Assembly (NCBI GenBank): GCA_005772895.1 | Contig: SXIH01000051.1 | Location: 1-34,349, forward strand | Origin: Bacteroidota bacterium | GTDB taxonomy: Bacteria > Bacteroidota > Bacteroidia > 2-12-FULL-35-15 | DNA length: 34,349 bases | Reading direction: 5' to 3' | Shown: positions 1 to 7,798 of the stretch, piece after piece | Layout of the letters: each line of letters opens with the position of its first letter | Position numbering within the stretch: position 1 is the first letter of the stretch | Translations under genes and position numbers: made by a program | Notes under the pieces: generated by a model | The model's database searches: none | The model's input: the letters and a program-made list of their open reading frames with translations, nothing else | What the model was told of the DNA's origin: nothing

Positions 1-662
1 AATGTATAAATATCACCAAATGCCATTGCAGCAAGCTCTCCCTCTAGTTGTCCGCTCACCGTTAAGTTGGTAGATTTTCCAAAAAAGTCTTGTTTAAAAT
101 CTACTTTTCCATCTTCTGATCGAGGAGGATTATCAAAATCCAACGTTGTTACGCGAAACATTTCTCCGGCACCTTCTGCATCTGATGCAGTAATAATAGG
201 AGTGTGCATATAAACAAATCCACGTTCGTTAAAAAACTGATGGATTGCAAATGCCAATGCATGACGAACTTTAAATACTGCATTGAAGGTATTTGTTCTA
301 AAACGTAAGTGTGCAATTTCTCTTAAAAATTCCAGGCTATGTTTTTTAGGTTGCAATGGAAATTTTTCTGCATCACTATCTCCTAAAATTTCCAATTGTT
401 TTACTTGTATTTCTACTTTTTGCCCGGCACCTTGCGATTCAACTAGCTCTCCAGTAACACATATAGCTGCTCCTGTTGTCAATCGTTTTAGTAGTGCAGC
501 ATCAAATGTTTCGTTAACTACAGCCTGAATATTATTTATTGTTGAGCCATCATTTATTGCAATAAATTTGTCGTTGCGAAAAGTCCGCACCCAACCTTTC
601 ACAGTTACTTCTTTTCCATAAGCTGTTGAATCTAACAGCGCTTTCACTTTTGTTCTTTCCAT
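1..662 (-). CDS. asnS: Asparagine--tRNA ligase, N-terminal part (cut by window edge)
   Basis: Cytoplasmic class II aminoacyl-tRNA synthetase that charges tRNA-Asn. Reading the minus strand from the ATG at 662-660 gives about 220 open residues with no stop up to the window edge, roughly half of the usual 460-480. The first ~105 residues form the OB-fold anticodon-binding domain ([15 protein letters not shown], then AINDGS). The start of the class II catalytic domain follows, with [16 protein letters not shown] and [21 protein letters not shown]. The segment with [19 protein letters not shown] is typical of AsnRS and separates it from AspRS. A TACATTTG promoter element lies 28 bases upstream. 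The gene is complete on its upstream side and broken only by the window edge. Confidence 0.95.
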   Translation of the reverse strand, partial: MERTKVKALLDSTAYGKEVTVKGWVRTFRNDKFIAINDGSTINNIQAVVNETFDAALLKRLTTGAAICVTGELVESQGAGQKVEIQVKQLEILGDSDAEKFPLQPKKHSLEFLREIAHLRFRTNTFNAVFKVRHALAFAIHQFFNERGFVYMHTPIITASDAEGAGEMFRVTTLDFDNPPRSEDGKVDFKQDFFGKSTNLTVSGQLEGELAAMAFGDIYT

Positions 663-689
663 GATATTTAATTTTCCTTTATAGGTTTG

Positions 690-697
690 CAAATGTA
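690..697 (-). promoter_or_regulatory. Putative asnS promoter, -7 element
   Basis: On the minus strand this reads TACATTTG, matching the Bacteroidota -7 consensus TAnnTTTG. The predicted transcription start is about 7 nt downstream, leaving a leader of roughly 20 nt before the asnS ATG at 662. No clear -33 TTTG is seen; the position it would take is occupied by the terminator of the neighbouring gene. Confidence 0.5.
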
Positions 698-705
698 CTA
701 AAATA

Positions 706-741
706 AAAAAAGCCATCCTTCGTTAGTCGGATGGCTTTTGA
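706..741 (-). terminator. Intrinsic terminator of the 758-4234 gene
   Basis: The stem AGCCATCC (711-718) pairs perfectly with GGATGGCT (729-736) around a 10-nt loop, and A/T runs on both sides extend the stem. On the minus strand the hairpin is followed by a T-rich tract. It sits about 20 bases past the stop codon of the large T9SS cargo gene and just upstream of the asnS promoter. Confidence 0.85.
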
Positions 742-757
742 TATTTTAATTTATATT

Positions 758-3700
758 TTATTCCATCACAACTACACGTTGAGTAGTTATATTATTATTT
801 ACATTGAGAGTAACCAAATACACTCCGGCATTCAAATTGTTTAGATTGTATTTGTAATTACCCGCTTGCTGCTGTCCGTTAATAATTGTGTTTATTTTTG
901 AACCAACAACATTGTATACATTTAAGGATACATCTGCATCTTTTGCAAGTGTATACTCAACGGTTGAATTTCCATTTGATGGATTAGGATAAACACCAAA
1001 TTTATTTTCTTCTGCTACTTGTATGTTGCTGATTCCTACACCTGCGTTTGGAACAATATAAATAGTTGTAGAATCCACATAATAATCTAAATAGTAAAAC
1101 TGATTTGTTGTAGCTGTAACAGTAACAGAATAAGAAGAATCTCTTCCTAATCCCGGAATATCAACATACACAGTATAATATTCCCCGGGCACATTTACAT
1201 CCACCCCTGCAAAAGTGTAAACCCCTACCGTATTTGTTGTTCCACTAGCAACCATTGCACCTCCCGGATTTTTTCCAAGCTTTACATCTATCCCCGGAAT
1301 TGGTTCTCCCGGAGCTCTCATAAATCCATTGTTCACCATTAATGCAGAACCAAATCCATCTCCTTCCACAATTTCTCCTGTTAACATTCCCGGACCGGTT
1401 CCAATTCCAATTTCTTCAATCATAACAACATTAGCTGTATCAATTATACTGCAACCATGCACAAAAACTGTTGCCGAATCCCAAGCCCACTCTCCTCCAT
1501 AATAAGTTGGATTTAGTGTTGGGTACGCAAGTGTGTCAGCAAAAACTTTTATTAAATAATCGCCACTGTTCAAACCAGTAAATGTGTAATCGCCAACCGC
1601 GTTTAATGATACAACCTGAACGGTATCAAAATAAGTATAGGTTGGAATGTATTTATAAACTACCACATTTCCGTTTGCTACATTCCCACCGGAGTAACTA
1701 ACATGTCCAACCAAATCTGTACTTGGTGTAACAGAAACAGAAGTAAAATCAACTGCATTACATCCATTTGTATCTGTTACAGTAAGTGTATAAGATGTTC
1801 CTGAGACCGGTGATACATTAATATTTTGCCCGGGTATATTTACAGCACCATCATTCCAATTATATGTATAACCAGGTGTTCCGCCCGATCCACTTGCAGT
1901 TAATAAAGCAGTATCAGCAAAACAAATTGTTTGTGGTAAACTTGCGGTTACAAAAAGTTGAGGATTTGCAACAACATATATAGAATCTTTTACTTCGCAA
2001 CCGGCAACTGTGTCTAAAACCAAATATTCAATATTTGCAGTTGGAGTTGTAACTACTGATGACCCTAGTGTTCCCGACAACTCTGTTGCTGGCGACCAAT
2101 AATAATTTATTCCACCCGTTGCAGTTAGAGTAGCTGAACCACCATAACAAACTACAGTTGAAACCGAAGGAGTAATTTGTATGGAAGGCACATCCATTTG
2201 AACCGTAGTTGTTTGAGCACAACCAATCGCATTTGTTGCAGTTAATGTATAAGTTGTATTTACCATTGGAGTTGCAATGGTGTTATAAGTAGTTGTAGAA
2301 GTTAAGCCGGTTGCAGGAGTCCAGGAAAAAGTCATAATAGTATCAGCATAACCAAATTTCAAAGTCCAGCCTTTTAAACTACCATGATCTCCGGCATACG
2401 TATCACCAACTTTTAATATCCAGTTTCCATTAGGATTTCCAAATAAACTATCAAACCCTTCATCGGGTAAAAATTGTCCGGTAAAAGGTGGAGAGCCACC
2501 ACCAACAAACATTGAGGCGTCCTCTCTGAATTCTGTTCCGTAATATCCAAGATTACTTCCTCCACCATATCCAAATTGCACCAAATCAATATAGCTTCCA
2601 CTCGGAGCATATAATCCGATAATTACATCTTGCATATACGCGTGTTCTAAACTATCAATTGTAACAGAAATTAAACTTGTACATGCACAAGAGCCAGAAA
2701 CGCCTGTCACAGCAAGCGTATCAAAAGCATCTCCTAAACCATTATTTATTGTATCGTCTGTTACTTTTATTGCCGGAGGATCCATAATGTATAGTCCGGA
2801 AACAGCTGTGGTATTAATCGGAGTCATGTTGCCTTTACAAACTGTTGCAGGTAAAACAGAAGGACTCGTAACAGTTAATGTTGGTGATACCAATGAATTA
2901 ATTGTTAAATAATCTCTTGCATCACATCCGCTAGCTGCAGTAATCTGACAATAATAAGTTCCGGGTCCTGCAGTAATTGTTTGAGTTGTTTCTTCGGTAT
3001 TCCAATAATAAGAAATAGCTCCTGGACCAGCATTTAATGTAATTGATTCACTTGAACAAATTGTTGTATCATTCCCCAGATTCAATGTTGGTGGTGTAAC
3101 CAAACATGTTCTCCAAATTTGTCCTCCTGTTGAACTTCCTCCACCTCTTGTGGAAGGTCCACCTGGGCCGGCCATTGCAGCCCAATCAAAATTTCTTACT
3201 CCGTAATACATGTTATTTCCGAATGTTGCAAATGTTGCAAACTCTCCATGATTTCCACCTTCACCAAAACCATCGTCAGAAGAAAGATTAAAAACAGAAC
3301 CATCGGAAGTGCGTTCAATAAGTCCTCCACCAGTACTCATATTTCTGGCAGCAATCCATAATTCAGAACCTGAATTTATTAAATCGGTAATCATGTCTTC
3401 TTGAACATAAGTTCTAACCAATGTCCAATTTAATTGATCCGGGGTTCTCCATAGTTGTGCTCCGGTTGAACTATAAGTACCTGCATAGATATAACCACCA
3501 AAAGCTTCAAGAGCAGTAATCTCAAAATTGTTAACATCACCAAACCCAAATCCAACACTGTCATTCATTGCCCAATTAACTCCATCCATTGAACTCCAAA
3601 GTTGTGCTCCATTATCTGTCCCAATATAAAACCTTCCACTATGAACCAAAGTGCTTTTTACACGTGTGTTTGGTGCTGGTCCGCTAAAATCAAAAACAGT

Positions 3701-4234
3701 TTGCCATGAGCCGAATAAATTGTTTGGATCATTTGAAGAATAATCAGAACGATAAATTTTTGCTCCGCCAAAAGCGTTTTCAATTATATACATACTGTCA
3801 ACACTACCCAAACCTTTGAAAGGAACAATGTGTTCAAGTTGTTCATTGTTGTTTCCAATATAGTAAGGTGTCCAAGTTATACCATCAAATGATCGATAAA
3901 CTCTTGGAGAGTCCAACCCAAAAGAATAAGTGGATGTATACAAATAACCACCACCTTCAGTTGTTGTGCTTAAAGTATTATGAGTATATACCATAGGAAC
4001 ACTCAGTACACTTGTCCAAGAACCCATGTTTCCTGTTGAACTACGAAATACTTCTCCGGAATTATTTCCTGATGCAACATAAAGGTCTCCTTTAAATGGA
4101 ACAATGGATTTAATGTATTCATCCCACATATCTCCAAAACCTCCGTATTCAGAAATTGTCCAACTGTCCTGAGCTTTAATAGAAGAAATAAAGCAAAAAA
4201 TAATTGCTATTGAAGTGAGTAATTTTCTTTTCAT
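758..4234 (-). CDS. Large secreted multidomain protein with T9SS type A sorting domain and P-domain
   Basis: A 1158-residue exported protein. Visible parts in order: signal peptide (1-21, ending SIKAQ); a propeller-like region (about 25-375) with recurring RSxDGxxW-type strands such as VYRSFDGITW, LWSSMDGVNW and LWRTPDQLNW; an Ig-like domain (about 383-447, starting LNLGNDTTIC); a proprotein-convertase-type P/Homo B domain (about 487-630, ending GNWILKVGD...GSLKGWTLKF); further Ig/PKD-like modules with the WSPAT and YTLTVTDTNGC signatures (about 635-835); carboxypeptidase-regulatory/SdrD-like modules (about 840-925 and 950-1055); and a T9SS tail (about 1077-1158, with VYPNPS and NLNAGVYLVTL). 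The tail predicts export through the type IX system and surface attachment or release. No catalytic motif is seen, so it is probably an adhesin or structural surface protein. Transcribed divergently from the efflux operon, with its own terminator. Confidence 0.9.
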   Translation of the reverse strand: MKRKLLTSIAIIFCFISSIKAQDSWTISEYGGFGDMWDEYIKSIVPFKGDLYVASGNNSGEVFRSSTGNMGSWTSVLSVPMVYTHNTLSTTTEGGGYLYTSTYSFGLDSPRVYRSFDGITWTPYYIGNNNEQLEHIVPFKGLGSVDSMYIIENAFGGAKIYRSDYSSNDPNNLFGSWQTVFDFSGPAPNTRVKSTLVHSGRFYIGTDNGAQLWSSMDGVNWAMNDSVGFGFGDVNNFEITALEAFGGYIYAGTYSSTGAQLWRTPDQLNWTLVRTYVQEDMITDLINSGSELWIAARNMSTGGGLIERTSDGSVFNLSSDDGFGEGGNHGEFATFATFGNNMYYGVRNFDWAAMAGPGGPSTRGGGSSTGGQIWRTCLVTPPTLNLGNDTTICSSESITLNAGPGAISYYWNTEETTQTITAGPGTYYCQITAASGCDARDYLTINSLVSPTLTVTSPSVLPATVCKGNMTPINTTAVSGLYIMDPPAIKVTDDTINNGLGDAFDTLAVTGVSGSCACTSLISVTIDSLEHAYMQDVIIGLYAPSGSYIDLVQFGYGGGSNLGYYGTEFREDASMFVGGGSPPFTGQFLPDEGFDSLFGNPNGNWILKVGDTYAGDHGSLKGWTLKFGYADTIMTFSWTPATGLTSTTTYNTIATPMVNTTYTLTATNAIGCAQTTTVQMDVPSIQITPSVSTVVCYGGSATLTATGGINYYWSPATELSGTLGSSVVTTPTANIEYLVLDTVAGCEVKDSIYVVANPQLFVTASLPQTICFADTALLTASGSGGTPGYTYNWNDGAVNIPGQNINVSPVSGTSYTLTVTDTNGCNAVDFTSVSVTPSTDLVGHVSYSGGNVANGNVVVYKYIPTYTYFDTVQVVSLNAVGDYTFTGLNSGDYLIKVFADTLAYPTLNPTYYGGEWAWDSATVFVHGCSIIDTANVVMIEEIGIGTGPGMLTGEIVEGDGFGSALMVNNGFMRAPGEPIPGIDVKLGKNPGGAMVASGTTNTVGVYTFAGVDVNVPGEYYTVYVDIPGLGRDSSYSVTVTATTNQFYYLDYYVDSTTIYIVPNAGVGISNIQVAEENKFGVYPNPSNGNSTVEYTLAKDADVSLNVYNVVGSKINTIINGQQQAGNYKYNLNNLNAGVYLVTLNVNNNITTQRVVVME

Positions 4235-4345
4235 GCTTTTATAATTTTTTGAATGCTAAAAATAAGCCTTTAATACGAATTTAAAAAATAAAAAAGGTGA
4301 TTGATGGAGTTCATAAGGCAAATAAAAATAATTCATTTTGAGGTC

Positions 4346-4377
4346 ATGGAAACAATTATTTACAAAAAAGTTTCCAT
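4346..4377. promoter_or_regulatory. Inverted repeat, putative TetR operator (distal copy)
   Basis: ATGGAAAC (4346-4353) and GTTTCCAT (4370-4377) form perfect 8-bp arms around a 16-bp spacer. The same half-site and the same 16-bp spacing recur at 4430-4457, over the promoter of the TetR gene. It lies in the divergent spacer between the T9SS cargo gene and the efflux operon, so it could act on either side. Assignment to the local TetR protein is inference. Confidence 0.45.
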
Positions 4378-4429
4378 TTTTATAATTGATAATCAAGCAT
4401 ATACGATAAATATAGAAAAATAAACGTTC

Positions 4430-4457
4430 GGAAACTTTGGGAATAAAAAATGTTTCC
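4430..4457. promoter_or_regulatory. Inverted repeat over the efflux promoter, putative TetR operator
   Basis: GGAAAC (4430-4435) and GTTTCC (4452-4457) are perfect arms with a 16-bp spacer, the same geometry as the repeat at 4346-4377. The -33 TTTG of the efflux promoter lies inside the spacer and the -7 element starts 2 bases after the right arm. A bound repressor would therefore block RNA polymerase. Autorepression by the downstream TetR protein is the simplest reading. Confidence 0.5.
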
Positions 4458-4466
4458 ATAGTTTTG
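4436..4466 (+). promoter_or_regulatory. Promoter of the tetR-tolC-adaptor-RND operon
   Basis: TTTG at 4436-4439, exactly 19 nt, then TAGTTTTG at 4459-4466. This is the full Bacteroidota promoter pattern (TTTG-N19-TAnnTTTG), the best match in the window. The tetR ATG follows 24 nt after the -7 element. Confidence 0.65.
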
Positions 4467-4490
4467 CCGCGGATTTAACAAAAAGATAAA

Positions 4491-5105
4491 ATGGAAACAA
4501 AAGACAGAATATTGCAAGGTGCCGAAGAACTGTTCTTTAAGTATGGAATTAAAAGTGTGACTATGGATGATATTGCAAAACATTTGGCGATATCCAAAAA
4601 AACAATCTACACTTTTTTTAACGACAAAAATGAATTAGTAGAAACGCTCATGACTGTTAAACTTAAACAAGATGAGTGTGAGTTTAAACAAATTCAGGAC
4701 GAATCAGAAAATGTAATTGTGGAAGTGTTCAATATGATGAAACACATGGGGGTGATGTTTTCAAAAGTAAACCCAAATATTTTTTACGATTTACAAAAAT
4801 ACCATCCGAATGCCTGGAAACAATTTAAAGTTTTTAAACACGATTGCATGGCAAAAATGGTGGAGAGCTCAATCGAACGTGGAGTAAAGGAAGGATTGGT
4901 GAGAGCGGATTTAAATGCAAAAATATTGGCCAGGTTGAGAATTGAAGAAGTGGAGATGGGTTTTAATTCAGATGTTTTTCCTCCTGATAAATTTAAAATG
5001 CTGGATGTACAAATAACAATGATTGATCATTTTCTACATGGCATTTGTACTCTTAAAGGACATAAAATGATTAATAAATACAAACAAGTTACTGAAGAAG
5101 AATAG
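4491..5105 (+). CDS. TetR/AcrR family transcriptional regulator
   Basis: A 204-residue DNA-binding repressor. The N-terminal TetR helix-turn-helix covers residues 5-50 (RILQGAEELFFKYGIKSVTM, DDIAKHLAISKKTIYTFF); the recognition helix follows LAISKKTIY. The C-terminal two thirds form an all-helical ligand and dimer domain with no family-level signature that I recognise. It is the first gene of the efflux operon: its stop codon is one base from the TolC start, so repressor and pump are co-transcribed. Its promoter carries an inverted repeat with GGAAAC half-sites that probably serves as its own operator, so it likely represses the operon until an inducing (toxic) compound binds. The ligand is unknown. 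Confidence 0.93.
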   Translation: METKDRILQGAEELFFKYGIKSVTMDDIAKHLAISKKTIYTFFNDKNELVETLMTVKLKQDECEFKQIQDESENVIVEVFNMMKHMGVMFSKVNPNIFYDLQKYHPNAWKQFKVFKHDCMAKMVESSIERGVKEGLVRADLNAKILARLRIEEVEMGFNSDVFPPDKFKMLDVQITMIDHFLHGICTLKGHKMINKYKQVTEEE

Positions 5106-5106
5106 T

Positions 5107-6450
5107 ATGAAAAAAGTAATAATAATGATAATAGCATTGTTTTCTCTCAATGCATTTGCTCAAACAAAAGATAGCAGCAATTATTCTTTTTCCTTGCAAC
5201 AAGCAATTAATTATGCTTTGGATAATCAGAAAGATGTAAAAAATGCAATCATAGATGAACAACTTGCCCAGAAAAAAGTAAATGAAATTATGGGAATGGG
5301 TCTTCCGCAAATAAATTCAAGTTTTGATTTGAGAGAATTTTTGGAAATTCCTACATCATTAATTCCTGCTGATTTTTTTGGGGGCATGCCTGGAACATTT
5401 GCTGCAGTTAAGTTTGGAACAAAATACAATGCAACTGCCGGAGTAGATGCATCGCAATTAATTTTTAGTGGAGATTATTTTTTAGGTATAAAAGCATCAA
5501 AAGTATTTGTAGAAATTTCAAAAAAATCGACACAGAGAACAAAAATTGAAACTTCATCAACGGTTGCAAAAGCATATTATACTGTCTTGGTTAACGATGA
5601 AAGAACAAAGTTGATGAACGCAACTATTGAAAGAATTAAAAAAACATTGGACGGGACAAAAGCATTGTTAGATAATGGATTTGTTGAGAAAATTGATTAC
5701 GATATGTTAACTGTCACCTACAATAATTTATTGGTGGAACAGGAAAAAGTTCAGAGACTGGTTACATTAAGTACCTATTTATTAAAGTATCAAATGGGAA
5801 TGGACATTAATTCAACTTTGGTATTAACAGATAAGTTAGCTGATGTAAAATTGGATATCAGCAATTCTGTATCAGCACAAAAATTCGATTATGAAAAGCG
5901 AGTGGAGTACGGACTTTTTGAAACGCAATATAAATTAGCAAAATTAGATTTAAAACGTCAGCGACTTTCTTATTTGCCAACAGCATTTGCTTATGGTAGT
6001 CTAAGTGGAAATGCTCAACGCAACGAGTTTGATATTTTTGATACAAAAAAGCAATGGTATCCTACAAGCGTTATCGGGGCAAAAGTTACAATGCCAATTT
6101 TTACAGGATTCCAACGCCATTCTAAAAATCAACAAGCAAAATTATCGTTATTAAAAGCAGAAAACAATATGGATTTTATTGAAAAATCTATTGATCTGGA
6201 AATTGCATCATCAACAACCATTTTACAAAATGCAACGTCATCACTCGAAAACCAAAAAAAGAATATTGTGATTGCTGAAGATGTTGTTAGAGTTGCACGT
6301 TTAAAATTTGAACAAGGTGTGGGAACAAATATTGAAATGATTACTGCCGAAACTGCTTTGAAAGAAGCACAAACAAATTACTTCAATGCGCTGTTCGAAG
6401 CATTAGTTGCTAAAATTGATTTTGATAAAGCAACAGGAAATTTGAAATAG
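5107..6450 (+). CDS. TolC family outer membrane efflux channel
   Basis: A 447-residue outer membrane factor of a tripartite efflux system. It has a Sec signal peptide (1-19, ending AFAQ). Two OEP repeats of long amphipathic helices follow: SLQQAINYALDNQKDVKNA at about 29-47 opens the first, and IEMITAETALKEAQTNYFNAL near the C-terminus closes the second. Length is normal for the family. The start follows the tetR stop by one base. Neighbouring genes encode the periplasmic adaptor and the RND pump, so this protein supplies the exit duct across the outer membrane. Confidence 0.93.
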   Translation: MKKVIIMIIALFSLNAFAQTKDSSNYSFSLQQAINYALDNQKDVKNAIIDEQLAQKKVNEIMGMGLPQINSSFDLREFLEIPTSLIPADFFGGMPGTFAAVKFGTKYNATAGVDASQLIFSGDYFLGIKASKVFVEISKKSTQRTKIETSSTVAKAYYTVLVNDERTKLMNATIERIKKTLDGTKALLDNGFVEKIDYDMLTVTYNNLLVEQEKVQRLVTLSTYLLKYQMGMDINSTLVLTDKLADVKLDISNSVSAQKFDYEKRVEYGLFETQYKLAKLDLKRQRLSYLPTAFAYGSLSGNAQRNEFDIFDTKKQWYPTSVIGAKVTMPIFTGFQRHSKNQQAKLSLLKAENNMDFIEKSIDLEIASSTTILQNATSSLENQKKNIVIAEDVVRVARLKFEQGVGTNIEMITAETALKEAQTNYFNALFEALVAKIDFDKATGNLK

Positions 6451-6453
6451 TTT

Positions 6454-6480
6454 GGAGTTTTGAGTTGGGAGTTCGGAGTG
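6454..6480. repeat. GGAGTT-type short intergenic repeat
   Basis: The words GGAGTTTTGAGTT, GGGAGTT and CGGAGTG stand in tandem directly after the tolC stop. Low-complexity GAGTT repeats of this kind are a type I recall from Bacteroidota spacers. No coding potential. Confidence 0.4.
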
Positions 6481-6525
6481 AAACTTTGTAGATAAAGAGA
6501 ATTAATATTTAAAGAAGAATTTATT

Positions 6526-6550
6526 CCCCTCTAGAGAGGGGTTAGGGGTG
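6526..6550. repeat. Palindromic intergenic repeat (CCCCTCTAGAGAGGGG)
   Basis: A perfect 16-bp palindrome (6526-6541) followed by TTAGGGGTG. I recall this composite (CCCCTCT...AGAGGGGTTAGGGGTG) as a dispersed intergenic repeat of Bacteroidota. It lies inside the efflux operon between the channel and adaptor genes, so it is transcribed and can form a hairpin; it lacks a T-run and is unlikely to be a strong terminator. Confidence 0.6.
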
Positions 6551-6600
6551 TGTAAAAATGTCAATTGAAAAACGTAAAAACATAATTAAAAAAATATAGT

Positions 6601-7731
6601 ATGAAAAAATTAGTGTTAATACCAAGTCTGACTTTATTATTAATCGCTTGCGGTTCGGGTGAAGATAAAAAAGCACAATTGGAAAGATTAAAAAAAGAAG
6701 AGAGTGAGCTTCGTGATGAAATGTCAGGACTCCAAGTGAAAATAGACACTTTGCAAGCACAGCAAAAACGACTAATGGGCGATTCAGTTAAAACAGGAAT
6801 TGCTGTTGCTGTTATGACTTTGAAAGCCGAAGTGTTTAAAAACTATATTGATGTTCAAGGGCATGTGGATGCTGACCAGAATGTAGCGTTAAGCTCCGAA
6901 ATGCCAGGCACAATAACAAAGATAAATGTAAAAACAGGCGATGAAGTGAATGTTGGACAAGTACTTGCTGAAACTGATGTCCGTGCAATCAACCAGCAAA
7001 TTTCCGATTTACAAACAAACGCTGATTTAGTAAATCAGATCTATGAAAAACAAAAAAATCTTTGGGAACAAAAAATTGGAACCGAAGTGCAATTTCTTCA
7101 GGCAAAAACAAATAAAGAAAGCATGGAGAAAAAATTAATTGCGATGCAAGAACAAGTCCGCATGAGTAAAATTATTTCTCCTATAAATGGAACTGTTGAT
7201 GCGGTTGATATTAAAATCGGACAAGCAGTGGCACCGGGAATCCCTGCAATACGCGTTATCAATTTTTCAAATCTGAAAGTAAAATCAGATGTTGCTGAAA
7301 GTTATGCTTCTAAAATTAAAAAAGGAAATGAAGTAATTATTCATTTCCCTGATACACAAGATTCAGTTGTGACAAAAGTTGATTTTGTTTCCCGTGCAAT
7401 TAATAATTCGAGCAGAACATTTTCTGTTGAGGTGTTACTCGATAACAAAAAAGAATACCATCCAAACATGGTTGCACGTTTAAGCATTAATGATTATCAA
7501 TCTCCTGAAACGGCTATAACCATTCCAGTTCGTGCCATCCAAAAAGATGAAAATAACGAAGAGTTTGTTTATATAGCAAATGGAAATAGCGCTAAAAAAC
7601 AATTGGTAAAAATCGGAAAAACATATAACGGGAAAGCAGAAGTTGTTTCCGGATTAAAAGCGGGAGATGTTATAGTAACACTTGGGTATGATATTATTAA
7701 TGATGGTGATGCTATCGTTTACAAAAAATAA
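6601..7731 (+). CDS. Efflux RND transporter periplasmic adaptor (lipoprotein)
   Basis: A 376-residue membrane fusion protein linking the RND pump to the TolC channel. The signal peptide ends in a lipobox (LIAC, Cys17), so the mature protein is lipid-anchored. An extra coiled coil (about 25-60, rich in K/E/L heptads) precedes the usual fold. The biotinyl-lipoyl halves are visible as SEMPGTITKINVKTGDEVNVGQ (about 100-120) and ISPINGTVDAVDIKIGQAV (about 197-215), flanking a helical hairpin. A beta-barrel and a membrane-proximal domain follow (ITIPVRAIQKD; KIGKTYNGKAEVVSGLKAGD). It lies in the efflux operon after a 150-bp spacer holding two repeat elements. Confidence 0.93.
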   Translation: MKKLVLIPSLTLLLIACGSGEDKKAQLERLKKEESELRDEMSGLQVKIDTLQAQQKRLMGDSVKTGIAVAVMTLKAEVFKNYIDVQGHVDADQNVALSSEMPGTITKINVKTGDEVNVGQVLAETDVRAINQQISDLQTNADLVNQIYEKQKNLWEQKIGTEVQFLQAKTNKESMEKKLIAMQEQVRMSKIISPINGTVDAVDIKIGQAVAPGIPAIRVINFSNLKVKSDVAESYASKIKKGNEVIIHFPDTQDSVVTKVDFVSRAINNSSRTFSVEVLLDNKKEYHPNMVARLSINDYQSPETAITIPVRAIQKDENNEEFVYIANGNSAKKQLVKIGKTYNGKAEVVSGLKAGDVIVTLGYDIINDGDAIVYKK

Positions 7732-7759
7732 GACCGCTCAAAATAAAAAAATAAAATAG

Positions 7760-7784
7760 CTAAGTGCTCTTAGTGCCTTAGTGG
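7760..7784. repeat. TTAGTGCC-type short intergenic repeat
   Basis: Three imperfect tandem words (TAAGTGCTC, TTAGTGCCT, TAGTGG) in the 67-bp spacer before the RND gene. I recall closely similar strings from intergenic regions of many Bacteroidota. The repeat supplies an in-frame GTG at 7781 that falsely lengthens the RND reading frame. Confidence 0.5.
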
Positions 7785-7798
7785 TAAAAAATCGAGTT

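Noticed and set aside
283..528. 81-residue open frame on the plus strand
   Set aside because: It lies wholly opposite the asnS coding region, which has clear family motifs; the product shows no recognisable features.
4256..4583. Two small minus-strand frames in the divergent spacer upstream of tetR
   Set aside because: They overlap the promoter, both inverted repeats and the tetR start; Phe/Tyr-rich translation of AT-rich regulatory DNA.
7781..7798. GTG upstream of the RND pump as its start codon
   Set aside because: It falls inside the TTAGTGCC-type intergenic repeat, and the ATG at 7799 gives the usual RND N-terminus.
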